A stretch of DNA of 64,000 nt from Melieria omissa (lineage: Eukaryota; Arthropoda; Insecta; Diptera; Ulidiidae): the NCBI GenBank assembly GCA_963971225.1, contig OZ020267.1, positions 9,203,574 through 9,267,573 on the forward strand. The letters are read 5' to 3'. This document shows, piece after piece, positions 36,309 to 49,800 of the stretch. Every line of letters starts with the position of its first letter. Within the stretch, counting starts at the first letter, position 1. The notes under the pieces are model-generated. The model saw nothing but the letters and a program-made list of their open reading frames with translations, had not been told where the DNA came from and searched no databases. Made by a program: the position numbers and the translations under genes.

Positions 36309-39186
36309 AGCAGATCTTCCTCAAACTTCTGTAACAGCATAGGAGCCAACACTTTGATTGCAAGAGGGAGGTGTGTAGTTTTTTATAAAATACTACGAAG
36401 TAGTAGTAGTTAAAGGACCAAGCAGATTATTTCAGGATTGGAGACTCAGGACAAGGGAAAATAAACAAAAAGTCAAAATTCTCAGTATTTAAGTACTCGA
36501 ACACTTTGGTGGCAACAAAGAGCCAAATTTCCAGGCTAAGGCAAACCTAATTGGTTCGAAAGCTTTTGCTGGAGTAGGCAGACGTGCTTTTTTAGTGCAG
36601 GTCTTGAGTGATACCACGAATACTGCATAAATAATGTAATCTTATCTCAAAGGTTGAGTGGAAGGAGTGGGTCTTCCGCCAAAGAAGAGTGGAGAGTCAG
36701 TTCAGACGACATTGTCTCATTGAATCTCTGTCTGATGATCTAACGCACTAAACACTGAATCAAAGCGTCTGCTCAAGATATATTCTAAACTTTTAAGTTA
36801 TGTAGTCACACATAATTTCAAATTTTTCTTAATGTTAACGCATTCAATTTTTCATTGTTATTTCAAAAGAAAAACCTTAGCTTGTGTTATGGCAGCTGAT
36901 TTTTCTCACTGTATTTTCGTGCGTTTTTTTCCCGTGCATTTGTAAATATATATTTGAGACATATTAAGCGTTAAGTACAGTTAGTTTTGATAATTTTATT
37001 ACGACCCGCTTAACAATGCGGCCAGCAACGCCAACAACAACAATGTCTCAGACATGAAAAGGCATAATTCGGTGCGCTGATTGCGAGTTCAAGATGTGGT
37101 TTAACACTATTCGTATGCGGTAATAATAGCTTTTTTTGTTGATTTTTCTTTGGCCAATTTTCGGTGTGGCCAAAATAAATGTGAGAACGTTTTATGGGAA
37201 TTTGCAATGCAATTTTACACACAGGTGGGCGGCACTAAAGACGGTGGGAAAATTTATGCAATGTTGAAAAATTATTTACGGCAAATTAAATAAATTCTGA
37301 ATAATCGGAATAATATGACAAGCTAGTCGATGCATGCAAAAGAATTTCGAAATACACGAAAAATTAAAATGGCCAATAAATTGCAACTCAAGGTGTGACT
37401 GTCGACTTGAGTGTGAGAAAAGTTCTGAAAAATAGTAACATTGGAGCCCAACGACTGATAAACATGATCCGGAAAGCAGACATTACATAACGCAAGACAA
37501 AAGACCGCAGCATAGAAAATGCAGATAAGTAGACACCGGAGGCTGAAGAGAAAAAACAACAACAGCATACAATTACATAAATGTTAATTACCGCAGCATG
37601 TAGCACTTAAGTGACAAAGCAGACAAAACACGCGATAAGTTGGGCACCAACACGCAATTACATAATTTCACTTGTAATGAGATCTTGAAACTCATAGAAA
37701 AGGAAATGGAAATGACAAGAATGGGTGACAAGATGCCAGAACCACAATTGGAGATGTGGACATATTCACCGCTGAACTAACGCATCACACACACACACTT
37801 GTGCAGCGATACATATCAGTGAACTGAAGGTGCTTCAGTTTCAAAAAGGTCCGTCCACAGTTTAATGAACCTTTCCGTGTATCACACGTCCCCTCAATGG
37901 CCGTGAGTGACTTCCAACGCGTTTCATGACGTTCTCCAGCAATGATTACCAAATACCCGCATTGCATGTAAACAACTACATACTACAGCAACAACAATGG
38001 TCACAAAAGAACATGGATTTTTTTGTTATGACATTTCTTTTTCGGTTGCCGAATTCTTGGTGTACACATACACACATACATACATTTGTATATATTCTGA
38101 TGGTGAAGGTGTTGTTGCATTACCCCAAACATGAAGTCGGCTCACTGGAGCAGCTGTTGTTGTGGGAATGTCGGTGTGGCTGTATGTCATCGGCGCTTTC
38201 GCAGCTACTTGTCGTGGCCATAGTCGAGCTTGATGATGACTGCTCGCCTGCTTTATGGCAATAATTGTTATGAGCCACAAATTAAACTTGAGAATTGTTT
38301 GAGGAAACAACACAACTATCTGCATTGCACATAGACAACAAAACAGCAGTGAAGACGCGGCGGACTTGCGGCAAAACGAGTCATGTAGCCAAGAACATCA
38401 CACCAGCAGCAAAAGCTGGAAGCCGGCAGCGCACTCGAGCACGACTTGCACGCTTGGCGTTTACATTTCATTGTTGTTGGTTTTCAGCTGACACTGAGCA
38501 TGGGCACCGGTTGTTTTGTTTTATATACATTTCGTTTGTTCTTTTTGTTATTGTTATTAAGATTTTGTGGTAATGAAAATTACATGTTGTCAGAATGTTT
38601 TTCGGGTGCAAGAACCTTGCGTGCCAGCAATGTCAATTAGGCAGTGAACGTTGAGAATTTCTGGTATGTACTTAATACAATGTAAGTTTTCAACATGGCA
38701 GTTCTATATTCTTCAGCAGCAGAGGTCATTCGGATTGCATTTGGGTTTCAGTTTGAGAAGAAAATAAATTAAAATTAGTTTCTGTTCCAATTACGTTTAA
38801 AGTAGATGAATTTTCTTTCGGAATAGTTCAATTGTTTAATGGAAATTATGTGCGAACATTTATTTTAAACTTGTGTGATAAACGTAAGGAGCCCTCAGAA
38901 TGAAAAATTGAAATAGTGAAAAACATTCGTCCACCTGTTAGCTTCAAGAAGAATGGTTCTCACTTTAGGTTTTGTTTTTGTTACAAATCAAATAGAAAAA
39001 CCAAAAAAAAGCACTTGGCAGATGTTAAACATTTTGAAATTAAAACATTTTACCAATTAATATATGGTTTTGTATTTAAATAAATTTATTATTATTACAT
39101 GTATTATATGTCAAGTTGCAACCTGGTACACTGACCTTTCTATTTCAAGTTGAAAGTTGTCATCTGACAACCAGATAATCAGATGG
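36309..39186. other. Non-coding stretch
   Basis: No supported exon, RNA or complete transposon. Short CA and CAA/CAG simple repeats occur (about 37028-37042, 37788-37799). Confidence 0.35.
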
Positions 39187-39716
39187 TTAACCCTTTCTAC
39201 CTCAAAATTGACTGAGAGCAACTTCATCTATTTGTCATTTTTTAGCAAAAGCTACGATTAATTTATGGGTTTAATTTAAGTAGGCAACAACAAATTAATA
39301 TTTTTAGAAATTAATTAAAAGCAAATTACAAACATTTTACTGTTATCTCCAAAATAATTTTCAACAATTTGCAGAGATATCAGGGAAAGTTTGTGTTCTA
39401 ATTGAAGTCTACGAATTGGGCGCGTTTGATCAAAACCCTGTTTCCTTAGTAATGATTGAATAAAATTAAAAAGTAAAAATTTTGTATTTTTCCAAAAATA
39501 TTAAGTAATTTTTCTGTAATTAAAAAATATTGATACAAAATGTATTTAACCCATTTAAGCTAAAATTGTTCAAGAGTAAACTTGCTCTAGAACTCCAACA
39601 AAGAGACGTAACGACTTCAAATGTCGTGTGCACACTTCTTCGGCAAAAATTTCATGATTTAAATACCAAAAAGTAACATCGAGACACAGGGTAAAATTCG
39701 TGGTCGAAAGGGTTAA
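39187..39716 (+). mobile_element. piggyBac-like MITE, subfamily B, copy 2 (530 bp)
   Basis: It starts TTAACCCTTTCTACCTC and ends GTGGTCGAAAGGGTTAA, with TTAA at both ends. It is collinear with the copy at 51271 along its whole length, for example CTACGAATTGGGCGCGTTTG and ACACAGGGTAAAATTCG. It is non-coding. Confidence 0.82.
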
Positions 39717-40556
39717 TTAGAACTTGTCACAACAATCAAAAACATTTTTCTTTTTAATAAAAATCTTGATTTTTAAAGATGGGCAAGATATGCAGATTAT
39801 GTCTTCGCTTTAAAATCTCATTGCTTTACAATGACACCATTTCCTCTTTAGTGTATTTTACTTATTTACTTTGCGAAATTGCTTAATCTGCATTATTGCA
39901 TGAAGACACTGGTGAAAGTTAAAAGTGAAAGAATCACTTCTAGTGTCTGCATTTTTCAGTTAACCACAACAACCCATTTGGCATTTATCTGCGCAAAATT
40001 TTGATAATGCTGCCCATTGTTGACTTTAAGTTTTGTTTTATTTTAAATACTAAAATACTTTATTTGTTCTTATTAAAATGGGTTGAACATTTTTGTATAG
40101 AAAGTCATTTCAATAAGAAATGTCTTAATTAAAGCCACCACTTTCTTAACTTGTCTACACAATGTGTCTAAAACGATTGTGTGAAAATTTTGCAAGCAGA
40201 AACTCACTTTCACATAAAAATCCATCAAACTATTCACGCATTCAATACAATTTTCATATGACTCCAGCTTGTTCCAGATTGTTGCGCATTCTGCCACGTG
40301 GAGACGCGCAACTTACCGCTTGTTCAACTTAGCTTTTGTTGTTGTACAGCTTCGCAGCTAAGAACTGTTGGTCGAAATTTCAATTTGTATACAAATTGAT
40401 AACTGTAGTTGATGGTTGCGGAAACGGCACAGGCCGCTTACAGTTCTGTAACGCGCTTTCATATGCAAATCAAGACAAAGCGAAGCGGAGCGTTATTGAT
40501 TAATCCAGACACCTTGATGACTACCGGCTGAGTTTACGATCTCGCACGCGGCCATA

Positions 40557-40886
40557 ATGGCTAGCGGCGCTTATTTACCCAGTTACAACAATGTTGCGGC
40601 GACTAATCCTCATTTCAATTTACTAGTGTTGTATCAACAGCAAAAGCGTAGCGAACAGACAAATGGCCGAAAGTCGAACGCGAACGCTGGGAAAGAGCCG
40701 GCTGTAGGGCAAAGAATGGCCCAACCATTTAATGCGTGGAAGACCTACTTTTTCGCCAACTGCAGCACCAACAGCAACAACACAAACAGCAGCAGCAGCA
40801 ACAACAACCACAAGATCAAAAGCAACATTAACAGCGCCAACAACAGCATTGGCACTGACAGCGAAAACAACGACAGTTGCCGCTGA
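40557..40886 (+). CDS. Possible short Asn-rich open frame (109 aa)
   Basis: It opens with a true ATG in a reasonable context (CATAATGG) and runs to TGA. The first 65 residues are of mixed composition (YLPSYNNVAATNPHFNLLV). The rest is an Asn/Ser-rich tract from AAC/AGC repeats, common in fly transcription and RNA-binding proteins. No domain is recognised and no neighbouring exon could be joined to it. It may be a first exon, a small protein or chance. Confidence 0.22.
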   Translation: MASGAYLPSYNNVAATNPHFNLLVLYQQQKRSEQTNGRKSNANAGKEPAVGQRMAQPFNAWKTYFFANCSTNSNNTNSSSSNNNHKIKSNINSANNSIGTDSENNDSCR

Positions 40887-41484
40887 CGCTTCTGCTGTTG
40901 TTTTTGGGGCCTATTGTTGTTACCGGAAGACAAAAAAATAAGACGCGCCACTAGAACAGAAACAACGGTCCGGCATCATTATCATTTTGACAGTCTATAC
41001 TTAGTTATTTATTTGTTGGTGCTGCTGTTCTTGTTGATGTTGCCTCCAATCATTTCATTCGTATTAGCACAGATATTTGTGTAATTGCCGCAAAGATGCC
41101 GCGCTTTTCTTTCGGTTTTCTGGTTTCTTCTGGCTTGCAGAATTGGGTCAACTTTTGAATGGCAATGATGGCAAAGTGTGAACATTTGGGAGGAAGTCAA
41201 AAGAAGATACATATACGTATGTATTGTAAGTGGATGCTGGCGTATGTTGTGTGCCCAACTGTTGTAACGATAGATTGCATGAATATTTATGCGAATCAGA
41301 CGCTGAATTTAGTCATGGGAATTTGTGGTAAGGTTTTGGTGTTAATGGAAAATGCCTGGGAAAGGCAGTGGCAAATTTGTATTCTTGTTTAATTGTTTTG
41401 AATTGCAGAAACCGTTGAACTTGAATGTGTGAATTGGAAAAAACATGGAAGAGATAAATTCTCTGGATTTACATATTTAAGATT

Positions 41485-43280
41485 TTAACCCTTCGCTGCA
41501 TGGCATAGCAAATATGCAATAAAAACTATTCATCGATTTGGCAACTATTCTATTTACCATTTTACAGTTATTCATTCTTCAGTTGTGTCTTTTATGTTAA
41601 AACATTTGATTACTAATGCAATTTTTCGAATAACATGGAAAGTATGCACAAAAGAATCAAAAAACAACAAGTGTTTCGATTTGGTGAAATAATGTTTGCT
41701 ATTGATGGCGATGGTGATATTGCGGTCGCCGTTGCTCAGCTCTGCTCGACCTCTGTTCGACTCCCCGTAGCCAACACTAAAATATAGATAAAACCGACTT
41801 TCATTTCGGTGATAGCGTTCTCACAACGATACGTAAAATGTCCTAAAAACTTCTTTCATAACGTATGCGGAATGAAATACGAACTGGCACATTAACAATA
41901 ACAAAATCTTTGTTTCACTTATTAGGAACTTTGTATTAAAACCGGTTAAAGTACATAACTTAAGGTAATTTTACAAAAAGGATTCATATCCACAACGGTC
42001 GGCTTTCCTTATGTTTTGCGGCACCTTACGCATTGCCTCTTAAATCTTCCTCTGTATTTTTTTGGCCAGTTCTCTTTTAATTTTAAAAATAAGGCGGTCC
42101 ACATTTTTTGGTTTATAACCGTTCCCGTAAACATTTCTTTCTAAATTTACCCAGAAACTTTCAATGGGCCTTAGCTGTGGAACGTTTGGGGGGTTTTGCT
42201 GCTTAGATACGAATATAATGCTTAAATGTTCCAAAGCAGACTGTGTGGCACCGGCATAATGGGCATATGCCAAATTCGGCCAAAAGATTGTTTTATCATT
42301 CTTATGATACTTATTGATACAATTTCTAAGAACAGGTTGACATTTATCAATATACACAATAGCATTTACAGCTAAGCCTGATTTTATGAACACAGGCTCG
42401 CTGATGCCACGCTCATTTATCGCCAGCCACAATAAAACCTTTTTGGGAAACTTTGGTTTGGTAATGTTGATTACATTATCAGGTGGATTAGAACCAGGAA
42501 GCTTGAAATAATGTTTGGGGGCCCATTTGTGTCCTTCTACTGTAAAATAACTCTCATCATCCATTATACAAACGTACGTTGAATTAGCAGCAAACAAATT
42601 TTGTGATAGAGCACGCAGCCGTTGTTTAATTATCACTGACTGCCTTTCAAAGACTGCTGGTAGAGTTTTTTTTGCACATTTGACAACTCCCATGTCTGCT
42701 ATATACTTTTTTATAGTTTTCTAACTAGCAAGATACTTCTTCGCCAACGCACGATACGACTTTGCTGTGAATGACCCACGATTTCTGCTTTTAATTTAGC
42801 CCGACATTGGCTGCTCTGCAAAGCACACTTTTTACCGGAGCCGCGTTTTTTTTCAAACGTTTTTCAACTCTTTAAAGCCGTTATAGTTTTCTAAATAAAT
42901 ATTTTTTAAAATTGCATTTCAGAAAAATGAAGAAAAATCTCATAATTCCTCTTGTCTGGATTTTTTTCACAAAATTCACAAATCAATTTGTGACGTTCTA
43001 ATTCCGACAATGACATTTTTGCGATTAACTGTTATCCGTTGAATTGATCTCCAGTCGAATGATTGCGGGAATAGTACCGTTACTTTTCCCATATTTAGTT
43101 TTTCTATTGCTATTTGTTTAATAATTGGAATGGTGGTTGGAAATCAGTTCATATTTCATTCCGCATACGTTAGATACAGGAATTCAACAAATTTTACTAT
43201 CAGAACTCAAAAAGCAACAAGAATTATATGACAAAAATATTTTTTCTTTACAGAAATTAAATCATGCAGCGAAGGGTTAA
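41485..43280. mobile_element. piggyBac-like MITE, subfamily F, split by a nested Tc1-like element
   Basis: The outer ends are perfect over 18 bases: TTAACCCTTCGCTGCATG at 41485-41502 and its reverse complement at 43263-43280. With the nested insertion (41861-43170) removed, the host element is about 480 bp and non-coding. The outer TTAA plus CCCTTCG pattern places it with the other TTAA MITEs of this window, though its interior is different. Confidence 0.85.
41861..43170 (-). mobile_element. Tc1/mariner-superfamily transposon, 1310 bp, nested
   Basis: The terminal inverted repeats begin ACGTATGCGGAATGAAATA and extend about 25 bases, flanked by TA on both sides (41859-41860, 43171-43172). The transposase on the minus strand starts at 43016 (MSLSELERHKLICEFCEKNP). 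It is disrupted by stops in its first third, then open from 42693 to 42040. The open part has IMDDESYFTVEGHKW with the first catalytic Asp and QLRPIESFW with the last acidic residue. The motif usually written WPDLA reads WPNLA, so the second catalytic Asp is probably Asn. It is presumed inactive. Confidence 0.85.
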
Positions 43281-43825
43281 TTTGCAATTTAAACGCTCGT
43301 TTGATTCCAAATCTTATTTATAAATAGAACCAATAACATGATATCTTGTTTATGATGTTTTCTTGCAAAGGATTCACTTTTTCGGAAATCACTTACAGAA
43401 ACTGTTTAATCAAATCAATGATCACTTGATACAAAACTATCTGTAACCCTTCAATATTTAAGAATCGAAAGAAAGAAGGGAGGGCTTTGAAACTGTAGAA
43501 AAGACATAGTATTCTCGAACACTCAAAAGTAGTAACACGGATTAGAAGACTGTATCTAGAAATTGATATAGAATAAGGAATTCTGCACCTGTTTCTAAGG
43601 TTCTTTCCTTATTATTTTAATATTTATGTACATAAATTCTTAAAATCCAAAATTGTATGTGAAAAGCTATTAAGGTTTTAAGTTTCACTGTAAAGTATCA
43701 ATATGTGTTAGCGACCTAAGGAAGTATGTATGTGATTGATTTTAATTTCAAAGAATCTGCCAACAAAAAGAGGCTCAACGAGTTAACGAAAGCAAAGTGG
43801 GTGAGGTGTATTTTTTTTATCAAAC

Positions 43826-43895
43826 GAGCCAACGTACAGGGGATACCCCTATTTATGCGAGTCATTGCGCTGGTTCAGGTAGGATACATATATGT
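43826..43895 (+). repeat. Short interspersed repeat, copy 2 of an inverted pair
   Basis: CGAGCCAACGTACAGGGGAT, ACCCCTATTTATGCGAGTC and CATTGCGCTGGTTCAGG match, in reverse orientation, the segment near 35635-35690. It has no coding content. Confidence 0.55.
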
Positions 43896-45915
43896 TGGGC
43901 ACGCACGAGTATGAAGTAAACTTGAACAATTCCCACAAATCATCTATAAACCAAATATATATAAGCTAACTTTATTGACCCCATTTATTTATATATTTAT
44001 TTATATATGTAAGTAGTTGTAAATATGTAGTTGCGTTCTTCATTTCAAACTAAAATATTTCATATATTTTCTTTTTTATGCTTTGACAGAGAGTGATAAT
44101 GTAAACGCAGTCCCGAAAGCCTAAGACCTTTCATTAGCACTCAGTCCTTGATAAAGATAAAATGATAAAGCCCTCTATTTATTTGATAAAGAGTACTCAC
44201 CAATTATAATTTAACTATGTTTAATTCAGTTTTTTATAATCCAAGTCCGCGATGAAACTTCTCGTACCAAATTATCTCTCAGCCCACTTTCTTGTTTCAC
44301 TAAAGTTAAGAATTTTCTGCAATCACCTTAGATTGACATTTGTATGTTCACTGCATTGCACTCGCTCCAATTTATTTGTTAAGAATACGCAATAAGACTG
44401 CACCTTGTCAACGCACTTCACGGCCCTCTTGTGACCTCCAAAGCTTGTAAATCCAAGCCGCACTTGGCAGTTGAACAAGTCACGTCGAAAAATCAGTACA
44501 CAACTTTTGCTGAAGAAAGTCTTACACACGCACACTTGTGATTGGGCGCATTCCAGCGCGCACGAATTCCGCGTCTTCAGAATGTCCGCACTTGCTAGCA
44601 GATTTATTTACATTGCGCACAGCATGAAAGATCGCTGGTACTTTTCGTGGAAAGCGCGCGCCGAAAACAATTCCGAATCCGCTGTTTGCAACCGAATGCG
44701 GTAAAAGTCCAATGCAGACTGAATGTCATGACCAAAGCCGTTGGATGTGAAACTTTCTTGTGGCTGCCACCGACCCAGTCGCAGTGCCAAGAGCGCCAAG
44801 TAGCGCCCATGACAGCGGCGAACAAGTGGCGAGACGGCTGCGCTCGCATACTTGCCACTTGCCGCACTTTGCACGCTCGTAACTGCTGCCATTCAACACA
44901 CACACACACATATACACAAATGTGCTGCAACATTAAAAAAAAAGCTGATGCTGTTGCTGTTGCTGGCATTTGTTGCTGCTGCTGGGCCAAACACAGCAAA
45001 TCTTTCATTTACTGTGAAATTAATGCGCGCCAGTTGTTTACATTGGTGTGTGCTTTGCCTCTGCGATTGCATTTGTATTTGTGTTTGTCTTTCTTTGGCT
45101 AACATTTTTAATCGAGTGTTGTGGCTTTTGTGGGGTTTTTTGGCGGTTTGTTTGTTTGATTGTTGGTTTATTCGTTGTATGCATTTGTAGTCAATAATCG
45201 TGCGCAATCGCAAATGTTGTTGGTAACACAGTTCAATGTTTTGGTCTGTTGTTTATTGTGTTTTTCTTTCAATTTGATTGGGTTTGTTATTGTTTTAGCG
45301 CACATTGCTTCAATCTGCGCAGTCAAATGTGAGTCAACACCAAATATTAACAATCAGCTCAGCATTGTCGACATCAATGAATAGGGCAATCAATGAAAGT
45401 TTATAAACATTGTTGCCAGAAAATTAGGTCAGTGTGCGAATATGTTGATGAATTTATAATCAAAAATGATTATAGGTAATTATTACAAATAAGGACTTTA
45501 ATTTAATAAGGCAATTAATTTTTAGATTTAAAACAGTAAAGTTGAATCAGTGGAATGTTTGTCGGAAAGAAAGAATAGGATGTCAACCATCTGTGCAGTG
45601 GTATTTTTTTCGAAAGAGGAGCGATTCCGTCTGTGTAGTGTGTAGTGGGCGTGAATGCGTATTTAGAAACGAATAGAGGAAATGTTGAAATCTGAAACTT
45701 TTTCATAGACAGTTTTATCTTAAAACTTCCACTTCCTGAAGAGAACAGCTGCCAAAGAACAAATTTTTTTAAAGAAAGGTAATGTTAAAAAACGGGAATT
45801 CGGGATATCAAAACCATTCGAAAAGAAACTTCAAGACTTCTAAGAGAGAAGCAAATTGAATCATTTCCATGAGCGAAACTTTGATAAAACGTTCTCAAAG
45901 ATAGTTTTTAATATT
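43896..45915. other. Non-coding stretch
   Basis: Simple repeats only: a CA run at about 44897-44911 and CTG/TTG runs at 44945-44985. Overlapping open frames on both strands at 44600-45200 reflect these repeats. No domain, splice pattern or transposon end supports a gene. Confidence 0.4.
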
Positions 45916-46840
45916 AGGGGAATTCTTTGTAATGTCAATGCCACTCCATGGCTTCTTTGAGTATTGAGTATATTAACCGTTGGAAATAGGGTTTAAAGAG
46001 CTATGATCTATCAAGGAAAAACCACATTTGAATTTTTCGTAAATGTGAATTTTACAGCCAATTTCCCAAAGTGTTAAAAATCGACACCCTAAAATGTTTT
46101 AATGTAAAGTGCCACCACCTAAAAATATTGCTAAAACGTAGGAACCTCAAGTAAAAATGCATGATTTAGAAAATTTACGAAACATTATTGAATTTAATTT
46201 GAATTTAATAGAAAATGACCGAAAGCAACATGCAAATTGAATGGTAACGAATAAAACGAATAATTGTTTGGAAATTAATAAACAAAACTGAACGAATTTA
46301 TTCCTCATGAATATTCTTCATTAGAGAAAAAGAGACTAAGAACACTTGAAATACATTTTAATGACGACTTCGGGCAACAAAAAGTAATTTTACCGATATA
46401 AGATCACAAAACAATGAAAAAAGAGGGGTGGCACTTTACAAAGAAAAAAAGGTGGCACTTTACATTTTGACGCCATTTTGGAAATCATTGAATAAATGTT
46501 CTCCTCTTACGATATGCTGATATCATTTCGGATTATGAAAAAGCATTAAAAATTAAGTCCAACACTGATATTTACCTTAGTTTTTTACACGTATTTGATT
46601 AATTTTTCATCGCAAGAAAAACCTGCAGTGTTTATTTTTAAGTTTTTTCTTAACCAAATTGTACCTTTTTTTTACCCAGATAGTGTTATTGCGTCTGTTC
46701 CTTAAAAAAACCACATTAGAATTGATGTTGTCAAATAGAATTTACATGACGGTAGGAATTTTTTTGCTTGGACTGCTGGAACGTCAAAATCGAGCAGGGG
46801 TGGCACATTACAAAGAGTGGACCTTACAAAGAATTACCCT
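45916..46840. mobile_element. Non-autonomous transposon with GTGGCACTTTACA motifs (~925 bp)
   Basis: The left end is AGGGGAATTCTTTGTAATGT. The right end, read inward, is AGGGTAATTCTTTGTAAGGT. The subterminal regions on both sides also carry GTGGCAC/ACATTACAAAG-type words. Within it the motif GTGGCACTTTACA or its reverse occurs at about 46108, 46428 and 46452, with a variant at 46798. It has no transposase. The flanking duplication is not certain (ATT or AT). Confidence 0.65.
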
Positions 46841-49800
46841 ATTTGTTTGATGTCTTTTTGTTTTTGATTTTGAAATTAATATTTGCTAAGAAGAACCAAA
46901 GAGCTGTGTTACAGTAAACATTAATCTTTGAAAATTGTATCCATGTGTCTTTACCTGCGACCATTTTTCCTGATATATCTATCTTTCCTGATAAATCTAA
47001 ACTTCTGCAACAGCACTTCACATTCGAGATGACAAGACAATAGAATATCTTTGGAACCTAAAACACATAACGGTCTTAAGACCACCTGTGATTAGCACAT
47101 CACATGAGCTCAATTAAGATTTTAGTTTCTTACGAGCACAAAAGAACTTTCGCCAACTTCCGAACGTTTTTCTCCATTGATTTCGCCTCTTCTTGTCTGA
47201 GTGTTGTCCCGAAATAAAGAATAAAATCTCTTTAACTTATATGCAGATTGTATGATGAATTTAATTAAATAAACAAATAAGCTGTTTTGTTTGGGAAACA
47301 ATCAAAATGCTCAAATTTAAGCGAAACTGCGATAATGCAATTTGTGTCATGGAGAATTTTCGCTTGGTTTTTTAAATTCGCTATTGGAACCCAATTAGAA
47401 AAACTTTCTCTGCCGAACATTCTTCATTGAGACATCATGCGCCCAATATTTAAATTTCCCACAACAATATGCGCAAACATTTTCAACCTAATCAATGAGC
47501 TTAGCCGCCGGGCTACTGTTGGCCAAGTAAGTAAGTAGCTGAGGTCAGAGAAAATATTAGGCACATCTTGCAAACATTTATTTACGTGCGTCAATTTATT
47601 CAAAAGCCGGCTTGAAGCGTGAAGCAAATGAATTGAATTGGCAACACATTATGCAATACCGACAAACAGTGTTGCCACATATTGCAGCCAACGCCACCGA
47701 AGCTCCTCCTTCTACTTGGCAAATAGTTGATATCAACAAATGACTACCCAAAAATTGCGGCATAATTGAGGCTAATGCATATTACAGGTGGCCACTGCAA
47801 ACGCTTCATGCCGCTTGCTCCGCCACGAATGTGGAAACCTTGCGGTCGAACTGACGGGTGCGTTCAAAATGCAGCTGTGGCCAACAGTTGTGGGCAAATT
47901 ATCGATATTTGAATGGTATGCGGTGGTAAAAGGTCGAACGAAAGAAAGACTCCACTCATTAAAGTGAAGGTTCCGCGCACTTTGCAGGCGAAAAGCGACC
48001 CATGGTAGGCGGGCAAATTAATGTTGATTGCGCCTGTGTTGTTGGCGAACGTTGCAAATGCGCAAATTGCACAACAGCAAAGCGGCAGAATTAACCGAAA
48101 TTAAATGAAATGAATTTTTTGTTAATTTCCCAAAAGCGTAAAGTGAAACACCACACAACGAAAAACAAAAACAAAACAATGCAACAAAAACCTGGGCAAA
48201 GGCAAAAGCAATGGCAGCGGCAGCAATTCACAAAGTGCTGTCAAAATAAAGAAATGCCAGTCGGGGCCCGCACTCTCAGGCTAATTAAAGTTTAGATTTA
48301 CGAAAGTCGATTAAGTCAACGTTTAAGCGTTCGCTCAAAGCCGCTGACGAATGGTTGGCGTTGCGAGCGGCACAGCAAGTGTGCACTTACATATTTGCAG
48401 CTGAGATTATGCAACGTGTGGCTTATTTAGGCGTCGAGCTGAAGAAGCGTCGGCCAGGGCAAACAAAAGCAACACGCGCCGCTTGGGAGCAGAAGAGCAG
48501 AAATTAGCATAGCGGCTGTCTTCACGCATTTGCGGCAACATTGAATCGAAGGCGGCGCCAGCCAGCTGCGCGTTGAACCGCTAACTGGCTGATCTGCGCT
48601 TTTGACGGTTTGCTTATCAAGGCGCATCGTTTGCTGGTTGGGTTTTTATTGAAGTTAACAGGGCGGCAACACCCAGCGCCGGGCAGTGGGAAATTGAAAA
48701 TGGAAAATTGAGTAGTGGGAAGCGAGCGTGGCGCTGACATTTCGAGTTAAATTGGGTGTTAATAAGTCAAGGTTGTGAGTAATGGCAGTTTGTGCAGTAA
48801 TTACAAGTGTAATTACACCACAATTGTTATTTATGTGCGAATAAGCGTAATGTAAGTTGCGGAAATTGCATGTTGTGGATTTTTGTTTGAGGTTAAAATG
48901 TTGAAGTTTGTAAACAACGCAGATGAGCGGAAGCTTGTGTTAAATGTTTAAGGTTTAAAGTATGAAATTTATAAAAGAATAATGGCCTTAGTCATACGTT
49001 AGTCATTGCTTGTAAGAAGTACGAAAATATCCTTGAAACAATGCTAAACACAAACTATACAACATGATTCATAGTTGTATTCGATTTCTGTTTTGTGTGT
49101 GTGTGGTGGACCACCATCGACAGTCACCTCCTGCATTCCCATCTCTTATCTATCAGCTGTCTTCAACTGTCTTTCTGCGTGCGCATTTCTGCCAAATATT
49201 TATCGTAATTACAGTTTAAAATAATTTCCTAGAAAGAGAAACCACGCTGACGCTGACGAGTAATCGGAAAAATGTCATTTAGAAAAAGTGGAAATGAAAT
49301 GAAACTTAACTGCTCAAATGCACAACAAATAGAGGTGCAAAGTTTGCAAACACACAGCTGCACCAATGTACCATCCAACCATTCAACCAACCCATCAGCC
49401 AGCAGCAGCCGCCGAACGCATTGCAACGCACACACACACACACAACTACCAACCGACACGCCATCACCGCTGTCGTTTGTCCAATGGTTTATTTGTTTGA
49501 TGTGTTTTGTGTTTTTCTCTCGAGTCGTTATAAGTTTTTATTGACGCTTAGTAAATCAGTTGGTTAATTACTTGATTTACTATTCGATTGAAAAGCGAAC
49601 GCAGTTGATTTTATGGGTTTGTCACATGTGGCGCGGTGCGTTTTCTTCTCGTTTTCTTCTCATTTCATTTCATTTGATTTCATTTGATTTCATTTGTTTT
49701 TATTAAATGTTGTATGATAATTTGGCAAACTTGTTGGCGGGGAAAACCACACCAACAATCAACCATTTTCAATGGAAATTGCACTTGGAAAAGTGCACTG

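Noticed and set aside
40073..40297. Minus-strand exon candidate with a nice donor (AAAGTGAGT)
   Set aside because: It starts with GTG, not ATG, has no clear acceptor upstream and could not be joined in phase to the Mieap-like gene.
44604..45213. Several overlapping open frames on both strands
   Set aside because: They follow CA and CTG simple repeats. Open frames in nearly every frame at once indicate composition and not coding.
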